A DNA stretch of 33,644 nucleotides from DATLGD01 sp035540755 (lineage in GTDB: Bacteria; Actinomycetota; Actinomycetes; Mycobacteriales; SCTD01): positions 1 to 33,644 of the forward strand of contig DATLGD010000218.1 in the NCBI GenBank assembly GCA_035540755.1, given 5' to 3'. Each line of letters starts with the position of its first letter. Position 1 is the first letter of the stretch. Position numbers and translations under genes: made by a program. Shown piece by piece: positions 1 through 6,703 of the stretch. Under the pieces are notes generated by a model, which was not told the origin of the DNA, made no database searches, and worked only from the letters and a program-made list of their open reading frames with translations.

Positions 1-1
1 G

Positions 2-301
2 TCAGGAGCACTCGCGGCACACGAGCCGGCCGTCCTTCTCGGACGCGAGCTGGCTGCGGTGGTGGACCAGGAAGCAGCTGCTGCAGGTGAACTCGTCGCT
101 CTGCTTCGGCAGGACGCGCACCGTCAGCTCCTCCCCCGACAGGTCGGCGCCGGGCAGCTCGAGGGCCTCGTTGAGGTCGGCCTCGTCGACGTCGACCGTG
201 CCGGCCTGCGCCTCCGCGCGACGGGCCTTGAGCTCCTCGAGGCTGTCCTCACCGAGCTCGTCCGCCTCGTTGCGGCGGGGCTGGTCGTAGTCGGTGGCCA
301 T
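2..301 (-). CDS. DUF4193 family zinc-ribbon protein
   Basis: This is a 99-residue acidic protein. The N-terminal half is charged, and the C-terminus carries two CxxC knuckles (FTCSSCF at about 71-77 and LVCRECS at the end) that should bind one zinc ion. Length and layout match the actinobacterial DUF4193 family, whose function is unknown. The ATG at 301 was chosen because an AGGAGAGGAAGG purine tract lies about 8 nt upstream on the minus strand and because family members start with a similar MATDYD-type sequence. The frame stays open further upstream, but that part is Arg/Pro-rich noise. The stop lies 2 bases from the window edge, so a downstream partner cannot be seen. A role in transcription or RNA binding is only a guess from the zinc ribbon. 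Confidence 0.9.
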   Translation of the reverse strand: MATDYDQPRRNEADELGEDSLEELKARRAEAQAGTVDVDEADLNEALELPGADLSGEELTVRVLPKQSDEFTCSSCFLVHHRSQLASEKDGRLVCRECS

Positions 302-528
302 CCTGTCGGCCTTCCTCTCCTGGGTCACGGGGCTGCGTCGTCCGCGGGTCGTGCGGTGCCCGGCGCGTGGACAACGCCCGGGGCGACGAGAATGTGCCCG
401 GAGGGTCGGCTCCGGCGCGCCAGAGAGTAGCCGTCGTGCGGCGGCTGGCACGGGCCGCTCGAGGTGTCCCCCGCCACATGCCCGGTATGCCCCGGTGGCC
501 GCCTCCGGGCCCGGGCCGGCACCGCGGC

Positions 529-1146
529 TCAGCGCCCGGCCGGCTCCCACCCGTAGCTGCCGCCGAGCAGGGCCGAGAGCTCCTCGACGAGCGCCTCGCG
601 GCTGCACGGCCGCTGGTGGCCGGCGCCCTCCAGCCAGCCGTCGAGCCACCAGTCGCCGGCGGCCTGCACCATGCCGACGATGCCGTGCGCCCACGCCTGC
701 GCCCGCAGTGCCGGCACGCCTGTCTCGGCGGTGATGCCCTCGGCGAGCAGCGCGGCCAGCCGGCGGGTGAACGACCGCACCTGGCTCTGCGCGGGGGCGG
801 CCTCGTCGGAGTGCACGAGGAACCGGTAGACCTGGGGTGCGCTCTCGATGGCGGCCAGGTAGGCGTTGATCGTCCGCTCGACCCGGTCGCGCCGCGAGCG
901 CCCCGCGGCGAGGGCCGTGCGCAGCTCGCCGAGCAGCTGCTCGGTGTACCGGTCGGCCAGCGCCGCGTACAGCCCGCCCTTGTCGCCGAAGTGGCGGTAG
1001 AGCACCGGCTTGGTGATGCCGGCCTCGGCCGCGATGGCGGCCATCGAGGCCGCCGGCCCGTCGCGCTGCACGATGCGGTCGGCGGCGTCCAGCAGCTCCT
1101 GGCGCCGCACCGCCCGCGCGTGGGGCGCGACGGGCGGGGAGCTCAC
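529..1146 (-). CDS. TetR/AcrR family transcriptional regulator
   Basis: This is a 205-residue TetR-family repressor. An N-terminal helix-turn-helix occupies about residues 12-60 (RRQELLDAADRIV, then AAIAAEAGITKPVLYRHFGDK, the classic TetR recognition helix), followed by a helical ligand domain. The GTG start overlaps the TGA of the upstream acyl-CoA dehydrogenase (GTGA), so the two are co-transcribed and translationally coupled. The frame is open further upstream inside the dehydrogenase, but only this start gives a normal TetR length. By analogy with acyl-CoA-responsive TetR repressors it probably senses a CoA thioester and controls its own operon and the divergent hydrolase. The paired palindromes at 2467-2481 and 2536-2550 are the likely operators. 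The ligand is unknown. Confidence 0.9.
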   Translation of the reverse strand: MSSPPVAPHARAVRRQELLDAADRIVQRDGPAASMAAIAAEAGITKPVLYRHFGDKGGLYAALADRYTEQLLGELRTALAAGRSRRDRVERTINAYLAAIESAPQVYRFLVHSDEAAPAQSQVRSFTRRLAALLAEGITAETGVPALRAQAWAHGIVGMVQAAGDWWLDGWLEGAGHQRPCSREALVEELSALLGGSYGWEPAGR

Positions 1147-2402
1147 GGGATCTGGTGACCGGAGATGGCCCGGCTGATGATGAGCCGCTGGATCTCGCTG
1201 GTGCCCTCGAAGATCGTGTAGATCTTGGCGTCGCGGTGCCAGCGCTCGACCGGGTACTCGCGGGTGTAGCCGTTGCCGCCGAGGATCTGGATCGCCTTCT
1301 CGGTAACCTCGACCGCCGTCTCGCCGGCGTACAGCTTGCACATGGAGCCCTCGCCGGCGGTGAACGGGATGTTGTTCTTGCCCATCCACGCCGCCCGCCA
1401 GACCAGCAGCCGCGAGGCGTCGAGCTTGGTCTTCATGTCGGCGAGCATGAACGCCACGCCCTGGTTCTGGATGATCGGCCGGCCGAACTGCTCACGCGTC
1501 TTGGCGTACTCGAGGGCGTACTCGTAGGCGGCGCGGGTGATGCCGACGGCCTGCGCGCCGACGGCCGGACGGGACGCCTCGAAGGTGGCCATCGCGGCCT
1601 GGCCGCCCTTGACCCGGCTGCGGTCGAGCGTCTCGCCGCGGGACAGCGCCTCCGCCCGCTCCCGGGCGCGGGCGAGCCGCTCGTCGAGCTTGTTCTTGCC
1701 GCCGAGCAGCGCCGAGCCGGGCAGGCGCAGGTCGTCGAGGATGACCTCGCTGGTGTGGCTGGCGCGGATGCCGTGCTTCTGAAACTTCTGCCCCTGCGAC
1801 AGGCCCTTGCCCTTGAAGTCGGGACCGACGACGAACGACGCCTGGCCGCGGGCCTTGAGCGAGGGGTCGACCGCGGCGACGACGACGTGCACGTCGGCGA
1901 TGCCGCCGTTGGTGATCCAGGTCTTGACGCCGTTGAGGACCCACTCGTCCTTGGCCTCGTCGTAGACCGCCGTCGTCTTCATGCTGCTGACGTCGGAGCC
2001 GGCGTTGGGCTCGGACACGGCGAGGGCCGCGAGCTTGACGTCGGTCTCGCTGCCGAAGCACTGCGGGACCCACTCGCCGATCTGGTCCATCGTGCCGTTG
2101 GACAGGATGCCGGCCACGCCCAGCGTGGTGCCGACGATCGACAGGCCGATGCCGGCGTCGCCCCAGAAGAGCTCCTCCATCGTGATCGGCAGGCTGATGC
2201 CGGACTCGTCGGCCCAGGCGTTGGCGAAGAAGTCCAGCGAGTAGATGCCCGCCTTGGCCGCCTCCTGGACGACCGGCCAGGGCGTCTCCTCGCGCTCGTC
2301 CCACTCGGACGCGGCCGGCCGGATGACGTTCTCGGCGAACTCGTGCAGCCACTTCTGCAGCGTGGTCTGGTCCTCGTTGAGCTCGAGGGTGAAAGCGGTC
2401 AT
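1143..2402 (-). CDS. Acyl-CoA dehydrogenase
   Basis: This 419-residue FAD flavoprotein should catalyse alpha,beta-dehydrogenation of an acyl-CoA, passing electrons to ETF. Visible motifs are the FAD/substrate signature AVSEPNAGSDV (128-138), WITNG (162-166), the R-x-QFG motif (303-307) and IFEGTSEIQR (397-406), in which Glu399 is at the position of the MCAD-type catalytic base. About 40 extra charged, helical residues (roughly 234-275) sit between the beta domain and the C-terminal helical domain, which makes it longer than the usual 380. The ATG has a GGGAG about 8 nt upstream. It is the first gene of an operon with the TetR regulator and is divergent from an alpha/beta hydrolase. The substrate (short-chain, branched or aromatic) cannot be told from sequence alone. 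Confidence 0.93.
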   Translation of the reverse strand: MTAFTLELNEDQTTLQKWLHEFAENVIRPAASEWDEREETPWPVVQEAAKAGIYSLDFFANAWADESGISLPITMEELFWGDAGIGLSIVGTTLGVAGILSNGTMDQIGEWVPQCFGSETDVKLAALAVSEPNAGSDVSSMKTTAVYDEAKDEWVLNGVKTWITNGGIADVHVVVAAVDPSLKARGQASFVVGPDFKGKGLSQGQKFQKHGIRASHTSEVILDDLRLPGSALLGGKNKLDERLARARERAEALSRGETLDRSRVKGGQAAMATFEASRPAVGAQAVGITRAAYEYALEYAKTREQFGRPIIQNQGVAFMLADMKTKLDASRLLVWRAAWMGKNNIPFTAGEGSMCKLYAGETAVEVTEKAIQILGGNGYTREYPVERWHRDAKIYTIFEGTSEIQRLIISRAISGHQIP

Positions 2403-2466
2403 GCGAGGGACTCCCGGGGCGTCGGTCGAGCCGAGCGGCGCGGCGCGGGCGGCGCGCGGCGGTGGT

Positions 2467-2481
2467 GTTACCGAGGGTAAC
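2467..2481. promoter_or_regulatory. Palindromic operator 1 (GTTACC-N3-GGTAAC)
   Basis: The sequence GTTACCGAGGGTAAC is a perfect 6-bp inverted repeat around a 3-bp spacer. It lies in the divergent promoter region upstream of the acyl-CoA dehydrogenase. On the dehydrogenase strand a TTGACA box (reverse complement at 2503-2508) is followed after 17 bp by CACTGT, a weak -10 that abuts this palindrome. Bound repressor would therefore block that promoter. It has the same half-sites as the second copy at 2536-2550. TetR dimers bind palindromes of this size. Assignment to the TetR encoded at 529-1146 is inference from location. Confidence 0.75.
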
Positions 2482-2535
2482 AGTGGCGAGCGGCGGGCGG
2501 AGTGTCAAGGCCGGCGGGCTCGGCGCTTGACGCCT

Positions 2536-2550
2536 GTTACCGCCGGTAAC
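2536..2550. promoter_or_regulatory. Palindromic operator 2 (GTTACC-N3-GGTAAC)
   Basis: The sequence GTTACCGCCGGTAAC is the second copy of the same 6+3+6 palindrome. It ends 10 bp before the hydrolase start codon and overlaps the TAACAT box that is the likely -10 of that gene. The only differences from operator 1 are in the central three bases, which supports sequence-specific dimer recognition rather than chance. The two centres are 69 bp apart, so one regulator could control both divergent transcripts. Confidence 0.75.
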
Positions 2551-2552
2551 AT
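2547..2552 (+). promoter_or_regulatory. -10 element of a probable leaderless hydrolase transcript
   Basis: TAACAT fits the actinobacterial TAnnnT -10 consensus. It ends 8 nt before the ATG at 2561, so transcription would begin at or next to the start codon. No Shine-Dalgarno sequence precedes that ATG, in agreement with a leaderless mRNA. A TTGACG lies at 2527-2532, but the 14-bp spacer is shorter than usual. The element is embedded in operator 2. Confidence 0.5.
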
Positions 2553-2560
2553 GCTGAGCC

Positions 2561-3550
2561 ATGACCGACGCCCGCCACGTCCCGGATGCTCCCGCGGTGC
2601 AGCACGACTCCCTGCCGGTGCACGGCAACCTCGTCCGGTACGCCTGGGCCGGGGCCCGGACGGCGCCCGACGGCACGCCTCGCCCGGTCGTCGTGCTGAT
2701 CCACGGCATCGCCTCGCGGGCGGCTCAGTGGGAGGCGGTGATGGGCCGGCTCGCAGAGTCCGCGCACGTGATCGCACCCGACCTGCTCGGCCACGGCGAG
2801 TCGGCCAAGCCCCGGGGCGACTACTCCCTCGGTGGGCACGCCTGCGGCATCCGGGACCTGCTCGCCGCCCTCGGGCACGACCGGATCAGCCTCGTGGGGC
2901 ACAGCCTGGGCGGCGGCATCGCCATGCAGTTCGCCTACCAGTTCCCCGAGCGGGTCGAGCGCCTCGCGCTGGTCAGCTCGGGCGGGCTGGGCCGGGAGGT
3001 CTCCTTCCTCCTGCGCGCCGCCACGCTGCCGGGCTCCGAGCTCGTGCTCCCCCTGCTCACCTCGACGCCCGTGCGCCGCGCCGGGGCCTCGGCGCAGCGC
3101 CTGCTCGGCCGCACCGGGGTGGTCCTCCCGCCGGGGCTGCAGGAGTGCCTGGTCGGGTTCGCCTCGCTGGCCGACCCGGGCACCCGCGAGGCCTTCGTGC
3201 ACACCTGCCGGGCCGTGCTCGACCACCGCGGGCAGCGGATCGACGCCCGCGACCGGCTGTACCTGGCGGCCGACATGCCGCTGTTCGTGGTGTGGGGGCG
3301 CAAGGACGCGATCATCCCGTGGGAGCACGCGCAGGCGCTCGCCGAGCACGTGCCGGGCACCACGCTGGAGGTCTTCGAGCGGTCGGGGCACTTCCCGCAC
3401 CTCACCGAGCCCGAGCGGCTCGCCCGCGTGCTCGCGCGGTGGCTGGCGGACACGCCGGTCGCCCACCTCGACCCGGCCGACCTCAGTGAGCGGCTGCGCC
3501 GGCCCGGCGCCCCGCCGCAGGAGGACGCGCTCGTCGACGACGCGCGCTGA
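2561..3550 (+). CDS. Alpha/beta-fold hydrolase
   Basis: This is a 329-residue cytoplasmic serine hydrolase. The oxyanion segment is LIHGIAS (46-52), the nucleophile elbow is GHSLGG with Ser115, the acid is Asp249 in WGRKD, and the base is His277 in SGHFPH, so a full catalytic triad is present. A cap of about 80 residues sits between strands 6 and 7. The DLLGHGES motif is typical of esterase/haloalkane-dehalogenase-like and carbon-carbon bond hydrolases. The C-terminal 35 residues are a charged, Pro/Asp-rich extension. Divergence from an acyl-CoA dehydrogenase/TetR operon with shared operators suggests that it cleaves an ester, lactone or thioester feeding that pathway. The substrate is unknown. 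The ATG follows a TAnnnT box directly and has no ribosome-binding site. Confidence 0.9.
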   Translation: MTDARHVPDAPAVQHDSLPVHGNLVRYAWAGARTAPDGTPRPVVVLIHGIASRAAQWEAVMGRLAESAHVIAPDLLGHGESAKPRGDYSLGGHACGIRDLLAALGHDRISLVGHSLGGGIAMQFAYQFPERVERLALVSSGGLGREVSFLLRAATLPGSELVLPLLTSTPVRRAGASAQRLLGRTGVVLPPGLQECLVGFASLADPGTREAFVHTCRAVLDHRGQRIDARDRLYLAADMPLFVVWGRKDAIIPWEHAQALAEHVPGTTLEVFERSGHFPHLTEPERLARVLARWLADTPVAHLDPADLSERLRRPGAPPQEDALVDDAR

Positions 3551-3557
3551 GGCCGGG

Positions 3558-4175
3558 TCAGCCGGCGCCGACGGCCTCCCGGGCCTCGTCGAGCGTCAGG
3601 CCCCCGGTGCGGCAGGGGGCGCCGGGCTCGCCGCCCTGGTCGCCGCCGGCGTACTCGCGCACGAAGGCCTCGATGCCGGGGTCCGCCGCCGACCCGGCCT
3701 GCAGCTGGACGCCCCAGGCGGTGACCACGACCGGCGCGGGCAGGCCGTCGAAGGGCGAGACGAGCACGTACTCCTCGTCGAGGGCGCGCAGGGCCGCCAG
3801 CTGCTCCACCTCGTCGGCCGGCAGGTCGGGACGGTGCGTGATCCACACCCCGCCGTGCTCCAGGGAGTGCACGGCGGTCTCCGGCGGCACCGGCTCGTCG
3901 TAGACGTCGCAGGCCAGCCAGCGGGCGTTGTGCGGGCCGCCCACCGGAGGCACCTCCGGGTACGCGACGGTGCCCTCGACGTGCTCGTTCGACAGGCCGT
4001 CGAACCGGGTCACCGGCAGCTCCGCCCCGGGTGCAGCCTCAGCCTCCGTCGTCTCCGGGGCCGTCGCCGGGGCCGGTGCCGTGGCCGGTCCGCCGGCGTC
4101 CTCCTCGGCGGGAACGCCCGCCGAGCAGCCCGTGAGCACGGCCGCGGCAGCGGCACCCAGCAGGAGCCGCCTCAC
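3558..4175 (-). CDS. DUF3105 lipoprotein
   Basis: This 205-residue protein begins VRRLLLGAAAAAVLTGC, a short lipoprotein signal peptide with a lipobox (LTGC) and Cys17 as the lipidated residue. A Pro/Ala/Thr/Glu-rich spacer (about 20-52) separates the membrane anchor from the DUF3105 domain, which shows GGPHNARWLACDVY (79-92) and AVHSLEHGGVWI (101-112). The two Cys (89 and 188) could form an extracellular disulfide. The His-rich HSLEHGG motif may bind a metal, but the function of DUF3105 is not known. The GTG overlaps the glgC stop (GTGA), so it is coupled to glgC, although a link to glycogen metabolism is not obvious. It converges on the hydrolase gene with a 7-bp gap. Confidence 0.88.
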   Translation of the reverse strand: MRRLLLGAAAAAVLTGCSAGVPAEEDAGGPATAPAPATAPETTEAEAAPGAELPVTRFDGLSNEHVEGTVAYPEVPPVGGPHNARWLACDVYDEPVPPETAVHSLEHGGVWITHRPDLPADEVEQLAALRALDEEYVLVSPFDGLPAPVVVTAWGVQLQAGSAADPGIEAFVREYAGGDQGGEPGAPCRTGGLTLDEAREAVGAG

Positions 4176-5425
4176 GCCGTCACCTGCTCGCCCTTGCCGA
4201 CGACGACCACGCCGCTGTCGGTGACGGTGAACCCGCGGGCACGGTCGCGCGCGGGGTCTGTGCCGAGCTCGGCGCCGGGCCAGACGACGACGTTCTTGTC
4301 GAGGATGGCGCGCCGCACGACCGCTCCCCGCCCGACGTCGACGTTGTGCATGAGCACGCTCTCCTCCACCTCGCTGCCGCTGTGCACGCGCACACCCGGC
4401 GACAGCACCGAGCGCCGCACCCGCCCGCCGGACACGATCACGCCCTGGCTGACCAGGGAGTCGACCGCGTGGCCGGTGCGACCTGCCTCCTCGAACACGA
4501 ACTTCGCCGGCGGGTAGGCCGGCGAGGACGTCAGGATCGGCCACTGCCGGTTGTAGAGGTTGAACACCGGGTGCACCGAGGTCAGGTCCATGTGCGCGTC
4601 GTAGTAGCTGTCGAGCGTCCCGACGTCGCGCCAGTAGCCCCGGTCGCGGTCGGTGGCGCCGGGAACGTCGTTGTCGCGGAAGTCGTAGACCTCGGCGCCC
4701 CCCTGGCGCACCAGCATGGGGATGATGTCGCCGCCCATGTCGTGCACGGACCCCTCGTCGCCGGCGTCCATCTTGACCGCCTCGAGCAGGGCCTCGGTGC
4801 TGAAGACGTAGTTGCCCATGGACGCGTACACCGAGTCCGGGTCGTCGGGCAGGCCGGGCGGATCCGCGGGCTTCTCGAGGAACTGCTCGATCCGCCGGCC
4901 GTCGGCAGCGGTGCGGATCACGCCGAAGCCGCGGGCCTCGGCGCGCGGAACCCGCAGGCCCGCCACCGTCACCCCCGCGCCGGACGCGATGTGCTGCTCC
5001 ACCATCTGGCGCGGGTCCATCCGGTACACGTGGTCGGCGCCGAACACCACGATGTGGTCGGGCTCGTCGTCGTAGACGAGGTTCAGGCTCTGGTGGATGG
5101 CGTCCGCGGAGCCGCGGAACCACTGCGGTCCGAGCCGCTGCTGCGCCGGCACGGGGGTGATGTAGTTGCCGAGCAGCGTCGACATCCGCCAGGTCGTGGT
5201 GATGTGCCGGTCGAGCGAGTGCGACTTGTACTGGGTGAGCACGACGATGCGCAGGTAGCCGGCGTTCACCAGGTTCGACAGGACGAAGTCGACCAGCCGG
5301 TAGATCCCGCCGAACGGCACGGCGGGCTTCGCGCGGTCGGCGGTCAGCGGCGCCAGCCGCTTGCCCTCACCGCCGGCGAGCACGATGCCGAGGACGCGGG
5401 GCGAGGTGCGCCGGCTGGGGTGCAT
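4172..5425 (-). CDS. glgC: Glucose-1-phosphate adenylyltransferase
   Basis: ADP-glucose pyrophosphorylase makes ADP-glucose from glucose-1-phosphate and ATP, the committed donor step for glycogen and, in actinobacteria, for maltose-1-phosphate. Visible signatures are the nucleotide loop VLAGGEGKRLAPLT, AKPAVPFGG, the DxD-type VFGADHVYRMD, FLEKP in the sugar-phosphate site, and GATDRDRGYWRDVGTLDSYYDAHMD-type sequence in mid-protein, followed by a left-handed beta-helix with hexapeptide repeats to the C-terminus. The ATG at 5425 gives 417 residues, close to the family's 400-410. A GTG at 5461 would add 12 residues that lack family character. Allosteric control (fructose-1,6-bisphosphate, AMP) is usual for the family and not visible here. 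The gene is divergent from glgA and coupled to the DUF3105 gene. Confidence 0.96.
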   Translation of the reverse strand: MHPSRRTSPRVLGIVLAGGEGKRLAPLTADRAKPAVPFGGIYRLVDFVLSNLVNAGYLRIVVLTQYKSHSLDRHITTTWRMSTLLGNYITPVPAQQRLGPQWFRGSADAIHQSLNLVYDDEPDHIVVFGADHVYRMDPRQMVEQHIASGAGVTVAGLRVPRAEARGFGVIRTAADGRRIEQFLEKPADPPGLPDDPDSVYASMGNYVFSTEALLEAVKMDAGDEGSVHDMGGDIIPMLVRQGGAEVYDFRDNDVPGATDRDRGYWRDVGTLDSYYDAHMDLTSVHPVFNLYNRQWPILTSSPAYPPAKFVFEEAGRTGHAVDSLVSQGVIVSGGRVRRSVLSPGVRVHSGSEVEESVLMHNVDVGRGAVVRRAILDKNVVVWPGAELGTDPARDRARGFTVTDSGVVVVGKGEQVTA

Positions 5426-5477
5426 CACCGGATCGTGCCACTGCTCGCCGCCCTGCGGCACGTGCCCCGGTTCGCAG

Positions 5478-5483
5478 TACGGT
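5478..5483 (+). promoter_or_regulatory. -10 element of a probable leaderless glgA transcript
   Basis: TACGGT lies 7 nt before the ATG at 5491, the spacing expected when transcription starts at the start codon. No Shine-Dalgarno sequence is seen before the gene. The same TACGGT-N7-start arrangement occurs on the minus strand before the ABC ATPase gene (29041-29046). Confidence 0.45.
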
Positions 5484-5490
5484 GCGCCGC

Positions 5491-6684
5491 ATGGAGTCCC
5501 CCCTGCGGGTCGGCGTGCTCACCCGCGAGTGGCCGCCGGAGGTCTACGGCGGCGCGGGCGTGCACGTGGAGCACCTGGTCCGCTTCCTGCGCGGCACGGG
5601 CGAGGTCGACGTCGACGTGCACACCTTCGGCGGCACCGAGGCCGTCGGCGGCCCGCAGGCGACCGCGCACGCGCCGGATCCCCGTCTGGCCGGCGCGAAC
5701 GCGGCCCTGCAGGTGCTGTCCACCGACCTGTCGATCGCGGCCGCCACCGGCGACTGCGACCTGGTGCACTCGCACACCTGGTACGCCGACCTCGGCGGCC
5801 ACCTGTCGGCGCTGCTGCACGGGGTGCCGCACGTCGTCACGACGCACTCGCTCGAGCCGCACCGGCCGTGGAAGGCCGAGCAGCTCGGGGGCGGGTACCG
5901 GGTGTCGTCCTGGGCGGAGCGCACCGCGGTGCTCGCCGCCGACGCCGTCGTCGCGGTCAGCGCCGGCATGGCCCGCGACGTACTCGCCTCCTACCCCGAG
6001 CTCGACCCGGCCCGGGTGCACGTCGTGCACAACGGCATCGACGCCGACGTGTACTCCCCGGCGGCCTCGGCGGACGTGCTGGCTCGGCACGGCATCGAGC
6101 TGTCGGTCCCCTACGCGCTGTTCGTCGGTCGCATCACTCGGCAGAAGGGCCTGTCGCACCTGCTGCGCGCCGCGCGCGACCTGCCCGGCCAGCTCGTGCT
6201 GTGCGCCGGGGCGCCCGACACCGACGAGATCGCCGCCGAGACCCGGGCGCTGGTCGACGAGCTGACCGCCGTGCGCGACGGGGTGGTGTGGATCCGGGAG
6301 ATGCTGCCGCGCCCAGACGTCGTGCAGCTGCTCTCCCACGCCACCGTGTTCGTCTGCCCGTCGGTCTACGAGCCGCTGGGCATCGTGAACCTCGAGGCGA
6401 TGGCGTGCGGCACCGCCGTGGTCGCGAGCGACGTGGGCGGCATCCCCGAGGTCGTCGACGACGGGCGCACCGGCCTGCTCGCCCACCACGACGCCGACGA
6501 CCCGGCGGCCTTCGAGCGCGACCTCGCGGCGCGGCTCGGGGAGCTGCTCGAAGACGTCACCCGCGCCGAGGCGATGGGCCGCGCCGGCCGCGAACGCGCC
6601 GTCGCCGAGTTCGGCTGGGACGCGATCGCGCGGCGCACGATCGAGGTGTACCGGTCGGTGCTGGACGCCGGGAGCTCCGGGTGA
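5491..6684 (+). CDS. glgA: GT4 glycogen synthase / alpha-maltose-1-phosphate synthase
   Basis: This is a 397-residue GT-B glycosyltransferase of family GT4 that uses ADP-glucose. The N-terminal domain shows VLTREWPPEVYGGAGVHVEHL (acceptor/donor Gly loop) and HSHTWYAD. The C-terminal domain shows the linker HNGID, the donor-site LFVGRITRQKG and the retaining-GT EX7E motif within VYEPLGIVNLEAMACG. It is the actinobacterial type whose mycobacterial homologue (GlgM) condenses ADP-glucose and glucose-1-phosphate to maltose-1-phosphate. Many annotations still call it glgA, and either activity is possible. Its divergent partner glgC supplies the substrate. The ATG at 5491 was chosen over the in-frame GTG at 5482 because of the TAnnnT box 7 nt before it and because family proteins begin at LRVGVLTREWPPE. 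Confidence 0.93.
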   Translation: MESPLRVGVLTREWPPEVYGGAGVHVEHLVRFLRGTGEVDVDVHTFGGTEAVGGPQATAHAPDPRLAGANAALQVLSTDLSIAAATGDCDLVHSHTWYADLGGHLSALLHGVPHVVTTHSLEPHRPWKAEQLGGGYRVSSWAERTAVLAADAVVAVSAGMARDVLASYPELDPARVHVVHNGIDADVYSPAASADVLARHGIELSVPYALFVGRITRQKGLSHLLRAARDLPGQLVLCAGAPDTDEIAAETRALVDELTAVRDGVVWIREMLPRPDVVQLLSHATVFVCPSVYEPLGIVNLEAMACGTAVVASDVGGIPEVVDDGRTGLLAHHDADDPAAFERDLAARLGELLEDVTRAEAMGRAGRERAVAEFGWDAIARRTIEVYRSVLDAGSSG

Positions 6685-6703
6685 GCGGAGCACGGCTCGC
6701 AGG

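Noticed and set aside
302..528. Possible extra small gene or RNA in the longest gene-free stretch
   Set aside because: No ribosome-binding site with a sensible frame was found apart from the DUF4193 leader. A TACTCT on the minus strand (424-429) could be a promoter but is too weak to annotate.
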